NCBI GenBank assembly: GCA_009801015.1 | Contig: VHZZ01000034.1 | Span: 434,736-478,029 of the forward strand | Length of the DNA: 43,294 bases | DNA from: Silene noctiflora | Taxonomy: Eukaryota > Streptophyta > Magnoliopsida > Caryophyllales > Caryophyllaceae | Direction of reading: 5' to 3' | Shown here: in pieces, positions 11,972-22,160 of the stretch | Layout of the letters: each line of letters begins with the position of its first letter | Position numbering within the stretch: the first letter of the stretch is position 1 | Notes under the pieces: model-generated | Database searches by the model: none | What the model was told of the DNA's origin: nothing | What the model saw: the letters and a program-made list of their open reading frames with translations, nothing else | Made by a program: the position numbers and the translations under genes

Positions 11972-14488
11972 ATGGGCAAAGACGTCATTTCGCCTCAAAA
12001 CGACGAAAATAATAGTCGTTTTTATCGAGCATGCCGGTATCTAACCTCCTTGCCTAGGAGATTAATTGACAATATTGTCCAATTTGCCCTTGCAGCTAAA
12101 AAAATAGGGCAAGATGATCCTAGGAAGGTTATCCATGCATTCAAAGTTGGTTTAGCTATTACTATTGTTTCATTATTCTATTATTTTCAACCTCTTTATA
12201 ACGGGTTCGGTGTTTCGGCTATGTGGGCCGTCTTAACCGTGGTGGTGGTGTTCGAGTTTTCTGTTGGTACGTAAAGTTATAAAATGTGTATTCTATGAAT
12301 TGTTCTGATAATAACACTGTGAAATTAAATTTTACGCAATTTACTTTAACAAACATTTTAGTATCGTAAAATGTTGTATTTTTGTCACAGGCGCGACACT
12401 AGGGAAAGGTTTGAATCGGATGATCGCGACATGTGTCGCCGGATTTTTAGGGGTGTTAGCACATCATTTGGCTGATCTTTCAGGAAATACTGGAGAACCT
12501 ATTTTACTTGGTCTTTTTGGCTTCTTAGTAGGTACGTCGAAATTTATAATAATTCGATTTTTTCATACAAAATTTGGTTATCGTTTAGAATATAATACTC
12601 CCTACATGAAATACATAATAATCATGCAATGAAACCTGTTGATAAACTTATTGTAAAACCGTCTTTTTTTTTTTGTGCAGCATCAGTAATGACGTTCATG
12701 AGATTCTTCCCAAAGTTGAAGGCAAGATATGACTATGGACTAATGATTTTCATCTTGACCTTTTGTTTGGTGTCTGTCTCGGGTTACCGAGATGACGAGG
12801 TGGTAAAGATGGCGCAACAACGGTTGTCGACGATCATCATCGGAAGTGGCATTGCCATGATTATTTGCGTATGCATTCGTCCTGCATGGAGCGGCTCCGA
12901 TTTGCATAATCTCATTGCCAACAACATTGAAAAACTTGGCAATTTCCTACTAGGTATATAAATAAATAAATAAATAAATAAATAAATGTTCTGATTTACG
13001 CGGTTAAAGTACTATCTTGGAGACGGCCTAAAAAATATGTTTTATTTGGTCCTCAGGTTTTGGAAATGAATATTTGAAAACAACGGAGGGAAAGAGCAAG
13101 GAGGAGAAGACGTTGTCGTTTCGACAACAATATAAAAGTGTTCTTGGTACCAAGACGCCGGAGGAGACTATGGTAAGACCGTTTTCTGATCACTTGATAA
13201 TTACTCGCTCTTTCCATCTCAAAATAATCTTTCTTTTCATTATATCGACTGATAAAATTGTATCAATTGTATATATTAGGCAAATTTAGCTTCATGGGAA
13301 CCTAGCCATGGCCGATTTAGATTCCGTCACCCGTGGAAGCAATACCTTAAGGTCGGAGCCTTAACCCGCCGGTGTGCCTATAGAGTCGATGCTCTTAACA
13401 ACTACCTCAATTCCGACGTCCAAGTAAGCTCTTATACAATTGTGGAACACGTGTTTTTACCTGGCACGTGTTCCATAATCTTCTATATATAAAAGACAGG
13501 TAATTTAAAAGCATGTGATTGGTCACTTAATTTTAGGATTAAAAATAAAAGCAATTAGCCCACTACCCCCACTATCTATGAAACTCATTTTATTTCAAGC
13601 TTAAATATAAATATAAATATAAATATAAATTCCATAAAAAAAATTAACAATAAAGTTTTTAATTTATTTATGAAATGTTTTTAAAAATTTAACATACTAG
13701 CTCTAAATATTCAAAAAATTATAAATTTACTTGAATTGAAATTTTCTTTTTTTTTTTTTTTAGAATAAATTGAATGAGATATAAGTATATAACAATAACA
13801 ATAATCATTAAATAATTACAGCTTTAATTCAAGAAATTACCAAGTAATGATATTATTAGATCTACTAATTTTAATCTTTTAAAAGTTTTTAACATTCGAT
13901 TAAATAAAAAATATTTCAACATGCACACGTAAATTTGATATATATATTTTAACATGCACGGGTTTAAAACTAAATATTCTGAATCCGCCATTGCAGGTTC
14001 CAGTAGAAATCCAAGAAAGCATGAAAGAAGCATGCACAAAATTGAGCTTAGAATTAGGCAATGTACTAAAGGAGATAGCTCAAGGAATGAAGAAGATGAA
14101 GACGATACCGACATCGAAAACGCATCTAAACAAAGCAAAATTAGCATCTCAAGAGTTAAAATCATTGTTACAAGTTAAAAGCATGTGGGAAAAATACAAT
14201 CTGTTAGATATATTACCAGCAGCTACAGTTGCATCTATTCTTATTGATATTGTTGATTGTATAGAAGAATTATCAGAGGAAGTTCATGAGTTAGCTTCTA
14301 TGGCGCATTTTAAGTCCATGGATGGCGCGGTCCGACCCGATGAAGATCTCGAGCTCGAGCTTGAGCTCGAGAATGTTAGCGGACCTCATCATATTGTGGT
14401 TATTGAAGAAGTTGCTGCTCAGAGTAAACTTCCTGAGAAGTTGGATTCTACAGCAATTATTAATTCAGAGATTAAGAATTCGCAATAA
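11972..14488 (+). CDS. ALMT: Aluminium-activated malate transporter family anion channel (6 exons)
   Basis: Exons 11972-12266, 12391-12531, 12681-12953, 13057-13172, 13280-13423, 13997-14488; all introns GT-AG and in phase; CDS 1461 nt, 486 aa. The N-terminal half holds about six hydrophobic helices beginning at residue ~54 ([20 protein letters not shown]), followed by [15 protein letters not shown] and the [16 protein letters not shown] loop typical of ALMTs. The soluble C-terminal half contains the family WEP motif at residues 281-283 within [19 protein letters not shown]. Family members are plasma-membrane or tonoplast channels for malate and other anions, in aluminium tolerance, guard cells or nutrition. 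The subfamily cannot be settled by eye. The tail has a run of alternating E/L residues ([10 protein letters not shown]). Intron 5 carries a Helitron-like insert. The stop is followed closely by two tandem hairpins. Confidence 0.93.
12957..12987. repeat. (AAAT)n microsatellite in ALMT intron 3
   Basis: About seven AAAT units immediately downstream of the exon 3 donor site. Confidence 0.85.
13443..13475. promoter_or_regulatory. Inverted pair of G-boxes in ALMT intron 5
   Basis: TGGAACACGTG (13443-13453) and CACGTGTTCCA (13465-13475) form perfect 11-bp arms around an 11-bp spacer, each containing the CACGTG core bound by plant bZIP/bHLH factors. Function is unknown. Confidence 0.4.
13479..13973 (+). 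mobile_element. Degenerate Helitron-like insert in ALMT intron 5
   Basis: The 5' end TCTTCTATATATAAAAGACAG follows an A and matches the start style of the copies at 30705 and 8234. Near the other end ATGCACGGGTTTAAAACTAA resembles half of a Helitron terminal hairpin plus CTAA. The second hairpin arm is decayed. Confidence 0.5.
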
Positions 14489-14502
14489 TAAATTAATGTC
14501 AT

Positions 14503-14604
14503 CTGGTGGTACCGAGTTTCAGTATTATGATGGATACTGAAACTCGGTACAACCTGGTGGTATCGAGTTTCAGTATTATGATGGATACTGAAACTCGGTA
14601 CAAC
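14503..14604. repeat. Two tandem 51-bp hairpin units just past the ALMT stop
   Basis: Units 14503-14553 and 14554-14604 differ at one visible base (C/T). Each folds into a 17-bp stem (GTACCGAGTTTCAGTAT against ATACTGAAACTCGGTAC) with an 8-nt loop TATGATGG. Stem 1 is perfect (14509-14525 with 14534-14550); stem 2 (14560-14576 with 14585-14601) has one mismatch. A partial third unit starts at 14605. They begin 15 bp after the stop codon, so they are probably in the 3' UTR. Confidence 0.9.
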
Positions 14605-14619
14605 CTGGTGGTATCTCAG

Positions 14620-15744
14620 TATATGTATAAGATAGATGACCTAAAAGAGCATTGTGCATGATGCAACAATATATGATTGCATGAAGCTATATAGGTATTA
14701 TATATATGTATAAGACTTACGTACAAAATTGTAATGACCGAGAAATTAAATAACTTCATTTATTAATTATTATTTACTTATTTATATTTATTTAGTCCAT
14801 CTCCATTCATTAATAATATTCGAAACTAACTGTAATTTCATTTTTAATAATAAAAATGATAAATACAGCCTTACCCTAGGATTAAAGCATTAATAACATT
14901 AATTTACGCGTAATTGTGTCATAAATTCTTAATTTAATTCCATTTTGAGAAATAATTTAGTTCTTAAATACAGGCTATATTTATCATTTCCCTTTTATTA
15001 AATATGGAGTATTTTTCTACATTTCAGAGTCGATAATTGACTATATGGGACATCATCATGAAAAGGGATCAACAAATATCATTGTCGATACATTTATTAT
15101 TTTCGATGTTACAGATAGAATTATCGACGTCCGTTGTCTGGGATAATTTATTTATCATTTAAACTATTTTCTATAAAAAAAATAGAAAATTGATGTGCGT
15201 AGAATATTCTAGGACAATCGAAAGGAGGTGTAATGGGGTAGATTTAGGTGTTATTTTTTTTAATTTAAATAACAAAAAAAGTAGTCCACTAATTAAGACT
15301 AAAACAAATTAAAAGAACACCACTAATGAAGAGAAGATTAATAATAAGTAGTCATGTACGATATTGCAGACCCATTCAACCGACTTATTTGAGCACCACA
15401 CTAATCAGATTATCATAATGAATACCTACTCTTTCCGTCCCGTTCATTTATTTATCGTTTTTATTTTCGATGACGGTACAGTAGCTCCTAACAATGCTCA
15501 GGCAATTTGTCATGTGAGAGGTCTCTCAATAACGTTATTGAGAGACCGTCTCTCAGAAGTTTATGTGTTTTTGTTGATGGCAGTTTAGCACACCTTTCAC
15601 TTTTAATTATATGACGATCTTTTTCGAGCTGTTTCTTTATAATGAAAACGTTTCTCTTATGACGAGCATATCATATTAATGTTTATGCTATATAAGTACT
15701 TTGTATAACTCTGTATTAAAGAGAAAAGTCAACATATTGATCGC
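14620..15744. other. Intergenic, A+T-rich
   Basis: No gene is supported. It probably includes the ALMT 3' UTR end, a Stowaway-like end near 15428 (ACTCTTTCCGTCCCGTTCA) and a short palindromic element at 15506-15566. Confidence 0.5.
15506..15566. mobile_element. Short palindromic MITE remnant (GAGAGACCGTCTCTC family)
   Basis: GAGAGGTCTCTCAATAAC and GTTATTGAGAGACC are complementary arms around the centre near 15535, followed by GTCTCTCAGAAGTTTATGTG. The same sequence recurs at 23033-23092, showing a dispersed family. Confidence 0.55.
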
Positions 15745-15876
15745 CAGGGGCGGATTTAGGGAGGTCCGGGTGGGCAGGTGTCCACCATGAAAGTTTAGAA
15801 ATAAATTTTTATTAGGATCGAATATGAGCATTAAATTTAGGTGCCCCCTTGTAAAAAATTCCTGCGTCCGCCCCTG
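15745..15876. mobile_element. hAT-type MITE (132 bp)
   Basis: Ends CAGGGGCGGA / TCCGCCCCTG are perfect 10-bp inverted repeats. Flanks TTGATCGC (15737-15744) and ATGATCGC (15877-15884) form an 8-bp target duplication with one mismatch, as for hAT elements. Same TIR as the element at 15956. Confidence 0.8.
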
Positions 15877-15955
15877 ATGATCGCAGATAAAAAATTTAAA
15901 ACCGACATACATAGAAGAATAGAGAGAGCGTATTTCAACCCATTATTCTAGTGGG

Positions 15956-16262
15956 CAGGGGCGGATCTAGGGGTTGGCTACTAGGGCTTTAGCCCTACAT
16001 GTTTTATACAAATAAAATGCTATGTATTAAAAGATGAAGACTTATTAAGTTATATACTCCGTAGTGGATATGCGGACACAAAGAAAGTTATATATTAGAT
16101 AAATTTTTCGTTTTACCACCCTTTTATAATTTTGCAAGACAAGATCAAGGACTATATTCATGAATAGTCAATTTTTTTTTAAAAAAAAAAACTTATCAAA
16201 TTGTACTACAAAGTTTATTTAAATCTAGCCCTAGATACAATTTGTTTCTGGTTCCGCCCCTG
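15956..16262. mobile_element. hAT-type MITE (307 bp)
   Basis: Inverted ends CAGGGGCGGA / TCCGCCCCTG are flanked by an exact 8-bp duplication CTAGTGGG at 15948-15955 and 16263-16270. It has no transposase coding. It sits 79 bp from a sister element with the same ends. Confidence 0.9.
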
Positions 16263-16576
16263 CTAGTGGGAGACACGAGTATATGTATTGATGTACGAGT
16301 ACTATGTAATAAATAAATTACAGTGTTATGTTGGAAAATATCGAGTATTAGTACGACCTCTTTCACATATCCTACATATTTTATCTGAGAGCTAAAAAAA
16401 ATGGTACCGAAACTCGTTATCACCGGATAACACGATTCCATTTTTATTACGAACACTGAATGGACGCGCAACTTGTAGTTACTATGATTAAGCCGTCGGA
16501 AAATAAAAACGAAAAAAAAAATGGTGGTGGTAGACGCACTTAATTGAAACTTCACAAATTGTCGTCGAAGAAGGGT

Positions 16577-16750
16577 ACTATCAGTGACAATCTAGAAACG
16601 GATAATGTCTTTCTCATAATATGTAAGTGAGACTAATCATGGAGTGCTCTATTTTCCCCCACTTCTTTCTCAATTGACTTATTGTAAGACGGACAATATC
16701 CGTCTACAACTTGTGACAGATAGTTTCCGTCACAAACAACACGGTTTGTC
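16577..16750. mobile_element. Hairpin MITE, GACGGATAGTGT family, copy 1
   Basis: Contains the family blocks CTCATAATATGTAAGTGAGA, GGAGTGCTC, CCCCCACTT and the right arm AATATCCGTCTACAACTTGTGAC. Arms are diverged. Compare the copies at 21181, 24173, 30322 and 34661. Confidence 0.65.
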
Positions 16751-16915
16751 GAAACTTAACCCTGAGATCATTACTATTGATGAAAGTCAAATTCGTGGTT
16801 CAGTGGTGTAATTAGTGGGAGACCTGGGAGTAAAGCTGATGGTGACAAAGGTCCTCTGTACTTGAAAGTACATACGCCATAACATCACATCACCTTTTAT
16901 TTAGACGGTCTAGAT

Positions 16916-17095
16916 CGGTAGCGGATTTAAGGGGATTAGTAGGAGTGATCATCCCCGCTGGATATTAGAAATTTCGAATGTTTTAATTAGAATTAGAATT
17001 TTCGTTTTTTTCCGAGGTTTGCTTTGTGACATTACCGGTTTACCCCCGCTGAAATTTTTCGCCCTCCTTAACGGGAAATTCTGGCTTCGCTACTG
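16916..17095. mobile_element. hAT-type MITE (180 bp)
   Basis: Ends CGGTAGCGGA / TTCGCTACTG are imperfect inverted repeats. Flanks GTCTAGAT (16908-16915) and GTCCAGAT (17096-17103) form an 8-bp target duplication with one mismatch. Older than, or a different subfamily from, the 15.9-kb pair. Confidence 0.65.
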
Positions 17096-17344
17096 GTCCA
17101 GATACATTGTTACTAGATGCATGGGCAATTTTTTGTTACCTAAAATGACTAATGTAGAACACAATATTAAGGGTTAGATTAGTTAACGTAACTAGTGATT
17201 AAGATGTAGGTATCCGACAATTGGTCACGAATTTCACTTCCCCTCTCCATTTATGTACTGACAATTCTTTTTATTAATGATCAATGTTGAATATTAGGGC
17301 TTCTTTAGTTCATATATAGATTAGCTACTTTGCTACCGAAGAGA

Positions 17345-17440
17345 TTTTAGCTTAATGGTTATAAACTTAGGATGGCGTTGTCAAAACTCGTAACTGAAGA
17401 TCACAATTCACGAGTTTCAATCTCCTCTCACATATATTGT
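17345..17440 (+). mobile_element. Possible SINE head (tRNA-derived)
   Basis: TTAGCTTAATGGTTATAAAC resembles a pol III A box, and CGAGTTTCAATCTCC, about 50 bp later, a B box. The spacing is somewhat long for a real tRNA and no cloverleaf forms, so a SINE relic is more likely. Confidence 0.35.
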
Positions 17441-17660
17441 ACTAGCCTTACCCCTCAGTTACTAGTAAAAGTTATTAACTGACCAAAACATGCTTAAAGA
17501 CTAAATTGTTACATATATATAAGGGTATATTTAAAATAAACTTTCTCTAAACTTTTATCTTAAGAAAAATAAATAAAATAATTAAACTTAATAGATATAT
17601 TTAAAATGACTCGATTGCTTGTAAATCAGAAAACCACGTCAACTCATAAACAAATACTCG

Positions 17661-17663
<3 letters not shown>

Positions 17664-17740
<77 letters not shown>
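17664..17740. repeat. (TA)n microsatellite, about 38 units
   Basis: Uninterrupted TA dinucleotides. An open frame through it (YIYIYI) is an artefact of the repeat. Confidence 0.97.
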
Positions 17741-17742
<2 letters not shown>

Positions 17743-18688
17743 TAAATTTCGTCTCATACCTTCAAATTCACTTTTTTTTTCTTCATCGAGATTCCCTAAT
17801 TCCGAAAAATTATTTTAAACTCTCATTTTATAAAGATAACAAAATCTTTCCCCATCAAACAATTGAAACATTTTATAATTGTATTGATAATTTATTGAAT
17901 TGTCTAAAAGATAATGAAGGTAGGAAGCTTGTTGAACATGGTCTTATAATTGCACGGTTAATATTCACTAAGTACCCACTTTGTATGGTCCATATTGTAC
18001 ACAACGCATAATCTTTTTGGATTATACTCTAAACATAACATGATTACTTTTTCACTAACTAATTAATCAAAAAAATTTGTGGTTGGGATTTGACTTTGTA
18101 CTTCTACTTGTAATTATTAGCCATACAATTTAAAGTTGCTATTATAGAAAACCTGTATTTTTGGATTGAAACTGTCTGAACTGAACTGAAGTAAGAGTTA
18201 ATTTGTGAAGAGAAGAGATGAACTAAGCTGAATGAAGCTGAATTGAACGAACTAAAATTGGCTGAAATTAAGTTCAAAAGAGCATGGCCAAAAACTAAAG
18301 TGAGATTTATCATTTTAATTAGAAACTTCATTATTATAATAATAGTAATCCATTAACTGAAACAAATATATATATTTTTTTAAATTTATACCATTGGCTT
18401 AGTTTAAAAACTGGGTAAGATTACATGGAGAGTAAAACTCTCCCCCGTGAGTTTTAATATTGGTTGCATGTTTAAGACTCGAAATTGAGACTTTTAGTTA
18501 ACCTAAAACAACCTCTTACCCGCTGATATAAATGCTCATGAGTATTGAAATTAACCCTATTCTTTTAATTGAAAAAAAGAGGTAATCTTGTTCATATATG
18601 TTTGTCGACTAGTAGTGGCTTTTTTTATTTTAACTTGTAAACATTAAGAATCCTTATATTGAAATAAAAGAAGAAGAAATCTATAACC

Positions 18689-18713
18689 AAAAAAAAAAAA
18701 AAAAAAAAAAAAA
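18689..18713. repeat. Poly(A) run, about 25 bases
   Basis: Homopolymer A. It could be the tail of a retroposon inserted on the plus strand, but nothing recognisable precedes it. Confidence 0.8.
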
Positions 18714-19734
18714 GGAATTGGTGATTTATAAGGTACAATCATTAATTTTTTGTAGTTCTTGTTTTAGAGTGTCTGAAATTTCTTTTATTTTCATCTTTAT
18801 TAATTCAATTATGAAAATCAACCTAAATTAAGACGATTTTAAAACAAAATTGTTGTTGATTTTGAGGATTCTAGAAGAAGTGAGAAAAAAGAACATATAT
18901 CGGGTGTATTACCTCATAATTTATTTGTTTTTGATCATAAGAGTATTTTTTCTGAGCTTTTTTACCTCAAACATCATTGTTTTTGAGCATATGTATTTTT
19001 TTTGAGCTTAGTACAGTTTATAAGCTAATTTTAATTTTTTTTTCGTCAAAACTCAAATTTAACTAAATTTATATATAATGTTATTGAGTTTTATTGTAAT
19101 TTTTCGAGTTTAATGTGTAAATGAATGAATTCAAAAACTTTATTATAATGCTCGTAAATTATAAAACTGGTGGTAGTATATCAGATGTATAATCTACTTA
19201 CCGAGAAGAAGTCGTGTAATATTGAAAGACTAATAATGGTGACCACATTAACCCGTACAATGAATTCGTACTTATCATAAGTACTTAGAGTTATGCGCAA
19301 TATATGTTTTAAGCTTTGTTGTCGCATCTCTACAGTTGATCTACTATTCTATTACATAAACAATTAAACATGGTTAGCTTTTAACCTAATTTTAACAGCC
19401 TTCTTAGAACAAACATATAAAAGAGGAACTACGGTTTACACGCGTAATCTCACTCACTCACTCACTGTTTAAGACATATTTCAGAAGTAACACTCGTTTT
19501 GTTCTGTTAGAATATGAAGCCACCCACGTGTGAATGTCCTACATTGTTGGAAAAAGAGAGATTGAACTAGTTTATAACCAAGGGGGCTACTCTTTCTATT
19601 GCCAATTGGTTTTAAGATGAAACCTCTCTTGTGTTGTCGAGTGGTCTGTCTCTTCTCCGTTTGGGTGTGACCCGACCTGTTTGCATGTTCTAACACGTTC
19701 ATTTAGGTTGATGAGGTATTACATGTTGGTGATT

Positions 19735-20345
19735 TAAGTGTAATTACCGGTTCATTTGACGTAATTAAAGATTGGTTCAAGAATAGATAATTTCTAAATA
19801 ATAAAATGCTAGTTCGGGAAGTACGGAGTGTACGCTTACATAATTATTTACGGAGTGTACCCTTGCATAATTATTTACGGAATTACAGAATAGTTTTCGT
19901 TCGAATAACTATGCGGGGGTTGGTTCGGGGGACGCCCCCGAAACTTTGGATTTAATTAATTCCAGTTAGAATTACGAAATCCAACAGGATTAATCTGAAG
20001 GGTTGCAACCCTTCAGGAATTCCTCCCCCCTTTTTCCCTATTTCCCAATTCCTCTTCTATAAATATAGATTGAGGGTCAGAAAAAAGAATATAAAAAAAA
20101 AAAAAAAATCCTTCTGCATTCTGATCGAATTGATAAACTACACAAAAATACTTCTTAAATTATATCTCTGTTTTCCTTGCCAGAAACAGAGGGCTACCGT
20201 CTTATCTCAATAGAAAGTTCGATACAACCCAGACACTAAGTAAAGGTCGAATTGTTCTATTCGGAAAGCATAGCGATTCTGTGCGGTTTTTCATTTTGTC
20301 TTTACAGTTCGTGATACAATTTACTAACATTACATGACTTTATTA
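19735..20345 (+). mobile_element. Possible LTR fragment or solo LTR
   Basis: GGTTCGGGGGACGCCCCC, a TATA-like CTATAAATATAG near 20057 and a downstream transcribed-looking region give the texture of a copia-type LTR. A 27-bp unit TACGGAGTGTAC-C-T is tandemly repeated at 19822-19848 and 19849-19875. Neither TG...CA ends nor a target duplication was defined. Confidence 0.4.
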
Positions 20346-20347
20346 TA

Positions 20348-20387
20348 CTCCCTCTGTCCCGGTCATTTATTGTCCTTACAGAGGGAG
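20348..20387. mobile_element. Miniature (40-bp) Stowaway remnant
   Basis: CTCCCTCTGT and ACAGAGGGAG are perfect inverted ends with TA on both sides (20346-20347, 20388-20389), the Tc1/Mariner duplication. Only 20 bp lie between the ends, so it is a nearly complete internal deletion. Confidence 0.8.
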
Positions 20388-20510
20388 TAATTCAGAATTT
20401 GTAGATTGTTGAATTATGCCTCTTCAATCTACTAGTCGTTGCTTTGAATGACTAGTACATGACTTTTTTGGAGTAATGCCCTAGAGGGAGATGGGGGCAA
20501 CGCTCCCGTA

Positions 20511-20807
20511 ACCTAAATGGTATCTGATTAGGGCTTCATTTCTATTAATCTGTGTGGGCGGCGGTTCTGTTTATGAGTTTTTTGTGATTCGATCTTATGA
20601 AGTATCAAGTTTTAACTAAGGAGCTTGTTTTAGACTTTTTATGTCTCATCCTACTAGTTTTAACACCCGTAACCTAAATGAGTAAATGGTATCTGATTAT
20701 GGCTTCATTCTTATTAATCTGTGTAGACGATGGTCGACCGTTGTGTTTATGAGTTTTTCCTGATTCTTAGGGAGTATAGTATTAAGTTTAAGGAGCTTGT
20801 TTTATAC
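20511..20807. repeat. Diverged tandem duplication, about 125-135 bp x 2
   Basis: 20511-20635 and 20671-20807 share AACCTAAATG, GGTATCTGATTA-GGCTTCAT, TTATTAATCTGTGTG/A, TTTATGAGTTTTT and AAGGAGCTTGTTTTA in the same order. Origin unknown; possibly LTR-internal. Confidence 0.7.
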
Positions 20808-20899
20808 TCCGTCTCATCCTACTCAATTTCAACAAAATATTTATCCTATTTGGATTATCATATTAATAGTGGAACCACGTATAATTGTTTTTCTGTTTT

Positions 20900-21180
20900 T
20901 CTTGTTTGTTCTTAATATTTACCATTATCTTTCTTGCATCAATATGTTATAAGATATATTTGTTACTCTAAAAATTACACATTTAAATTAGTCGATCTAA
21001 AATTATATATTAAATCCGAGTCACCAAACAATTCAAATTGAATAAAAATCCATTAACCTCCCCTACATTCACAAATGGTAACATAGAATGACACTTACGA
21101 TCTGATTAACCATTAACATTCCATCCTCAATTCCAATCAAAAATCAACCAATAATTGGTGGATCAACTTATCTCATCGAA
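20900..21180. other. Unassigned A+T-rich sequence
   Basis: No gene or recognisable element is seen. Confidence 0.4.
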
Positions 21181-21337
21181 AACAGATACTATCCGTCGCC
21201 AAGCTGAAAACCGGATAATACCTCTCTCACAATATCACAAGCGGGATGGAGCACCCCGGTTACCCACCCACTTGTGATATTGTAAGAGGGTTGGGGCACT
21301 ATCCGATTTCAGCTTGTGACGGAAAATGTCTGTATTG
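21181..21337. mobile_element. Hairpin MITE, GACGGATAGTGT family, copy 2
   Basis: Left arm ATACTATCCGTCGCCAAGCTG and CTCTCTCACAATATCACAAG face right arm CTTGTGATATTGTAAGAGGG and CAGCTTGTGACGGAAAATG. The centre carries GGAGCACCCC. The arms are strongly complementary, so a single strand would fold into a long hairpin. Confidence 0.75.
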
Positions 21338-21784
21338 AATCGGAATTTGTGGTGGTGGATAGTGCCAACATTAGTTAGTAGTTGTAGTAGTAGAAATCAT
21401 AATAATCAAACATAGTTGGCCGTCGTATAGTGCAGCATGTTTTATTCACCTGAGAATGACATAAGTTGGTAACAATCAATCCAACAATAATAAAATTATA
21501 TAAATTTGACAAATCAAACAATGTGTTATATAGGAAATCATAGGGTAATTTCATTAAAAGGAGTAATAAGGACAAACAAACAAATATTAACGGTTCATGA
21601 TTTGAAGCTTGACAAAAAAAAGGTAAAAAAAGCAAAACAGTAATTTCCACTATGAAGTTTGACATTGGAGGAGGTAAAAAAGGAATCAAAATTCCATTGG
21701 TTTATCTTAAAACGGTTATATATTTATGTTAAATATAAAACGGTTAATTACTATTTCATATAGATAAATGAAACGATAAAGTAT

Positions 21785-22160
21785 CAGTTTTCAGTAATCC
21801 TGCTTTTGGCTTTGTTTGGCAAACGGCAGAAGCAAATTTATAATAGCAGATAACGTTAGCAGATTACGATTAGCAGATTTTAGTAGTAGATTTGACTATC
21901 AAATTAAATTAGCAGGTTAAGAAAGGCTGTTTGGTAATTAGCAGATTATAGGATAATTAAAATGATTTCATGTATAAACTGAACATGCTAATACAATAAG
22001 CTGTTATTATCAACATATTCAAAAATAGTAGATTTCGGTCAATATGCTATCAGAATATGTCGTTTACCAAACACATAAAAATACTAGATTGATCGGTCAA
22101 TCTATTAAATAGGCCGGAATTTACTAATTTATCTCAATATGTTGTTTACTAAACACATGT
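21785..22160. mobile_element. Probable MITE with GTTTGG ends, diverged
   Basis: Left GGCTTTGTTTGGCAAACGGCAG and right GTTTACTAAACACATG are imperfect inverted ends. The internal phrase CTGTTTGGTAATTAGCAG is shared with the fragment at 33415. The PIF/Harbinger type is likely but unproven. Confidence 0.45.

Larger units (their letters stand above)
17104..19470. other. Gene-poor A+T-rich intergenic DNA
   Basis: No gene is supported. Visible content: a tRNA-like SINE fragment near 17345-17440, the (TA)n tract at 17664-17740, a poly(A) run at 18689-18713, and long T- and A-rich stretches. Confidence 0.5.

Noticed and set aside
17606..17818. 70-aa frame with YIYIYI repeats
   Set aside because: It is translation of the (TA)n microsatellite.
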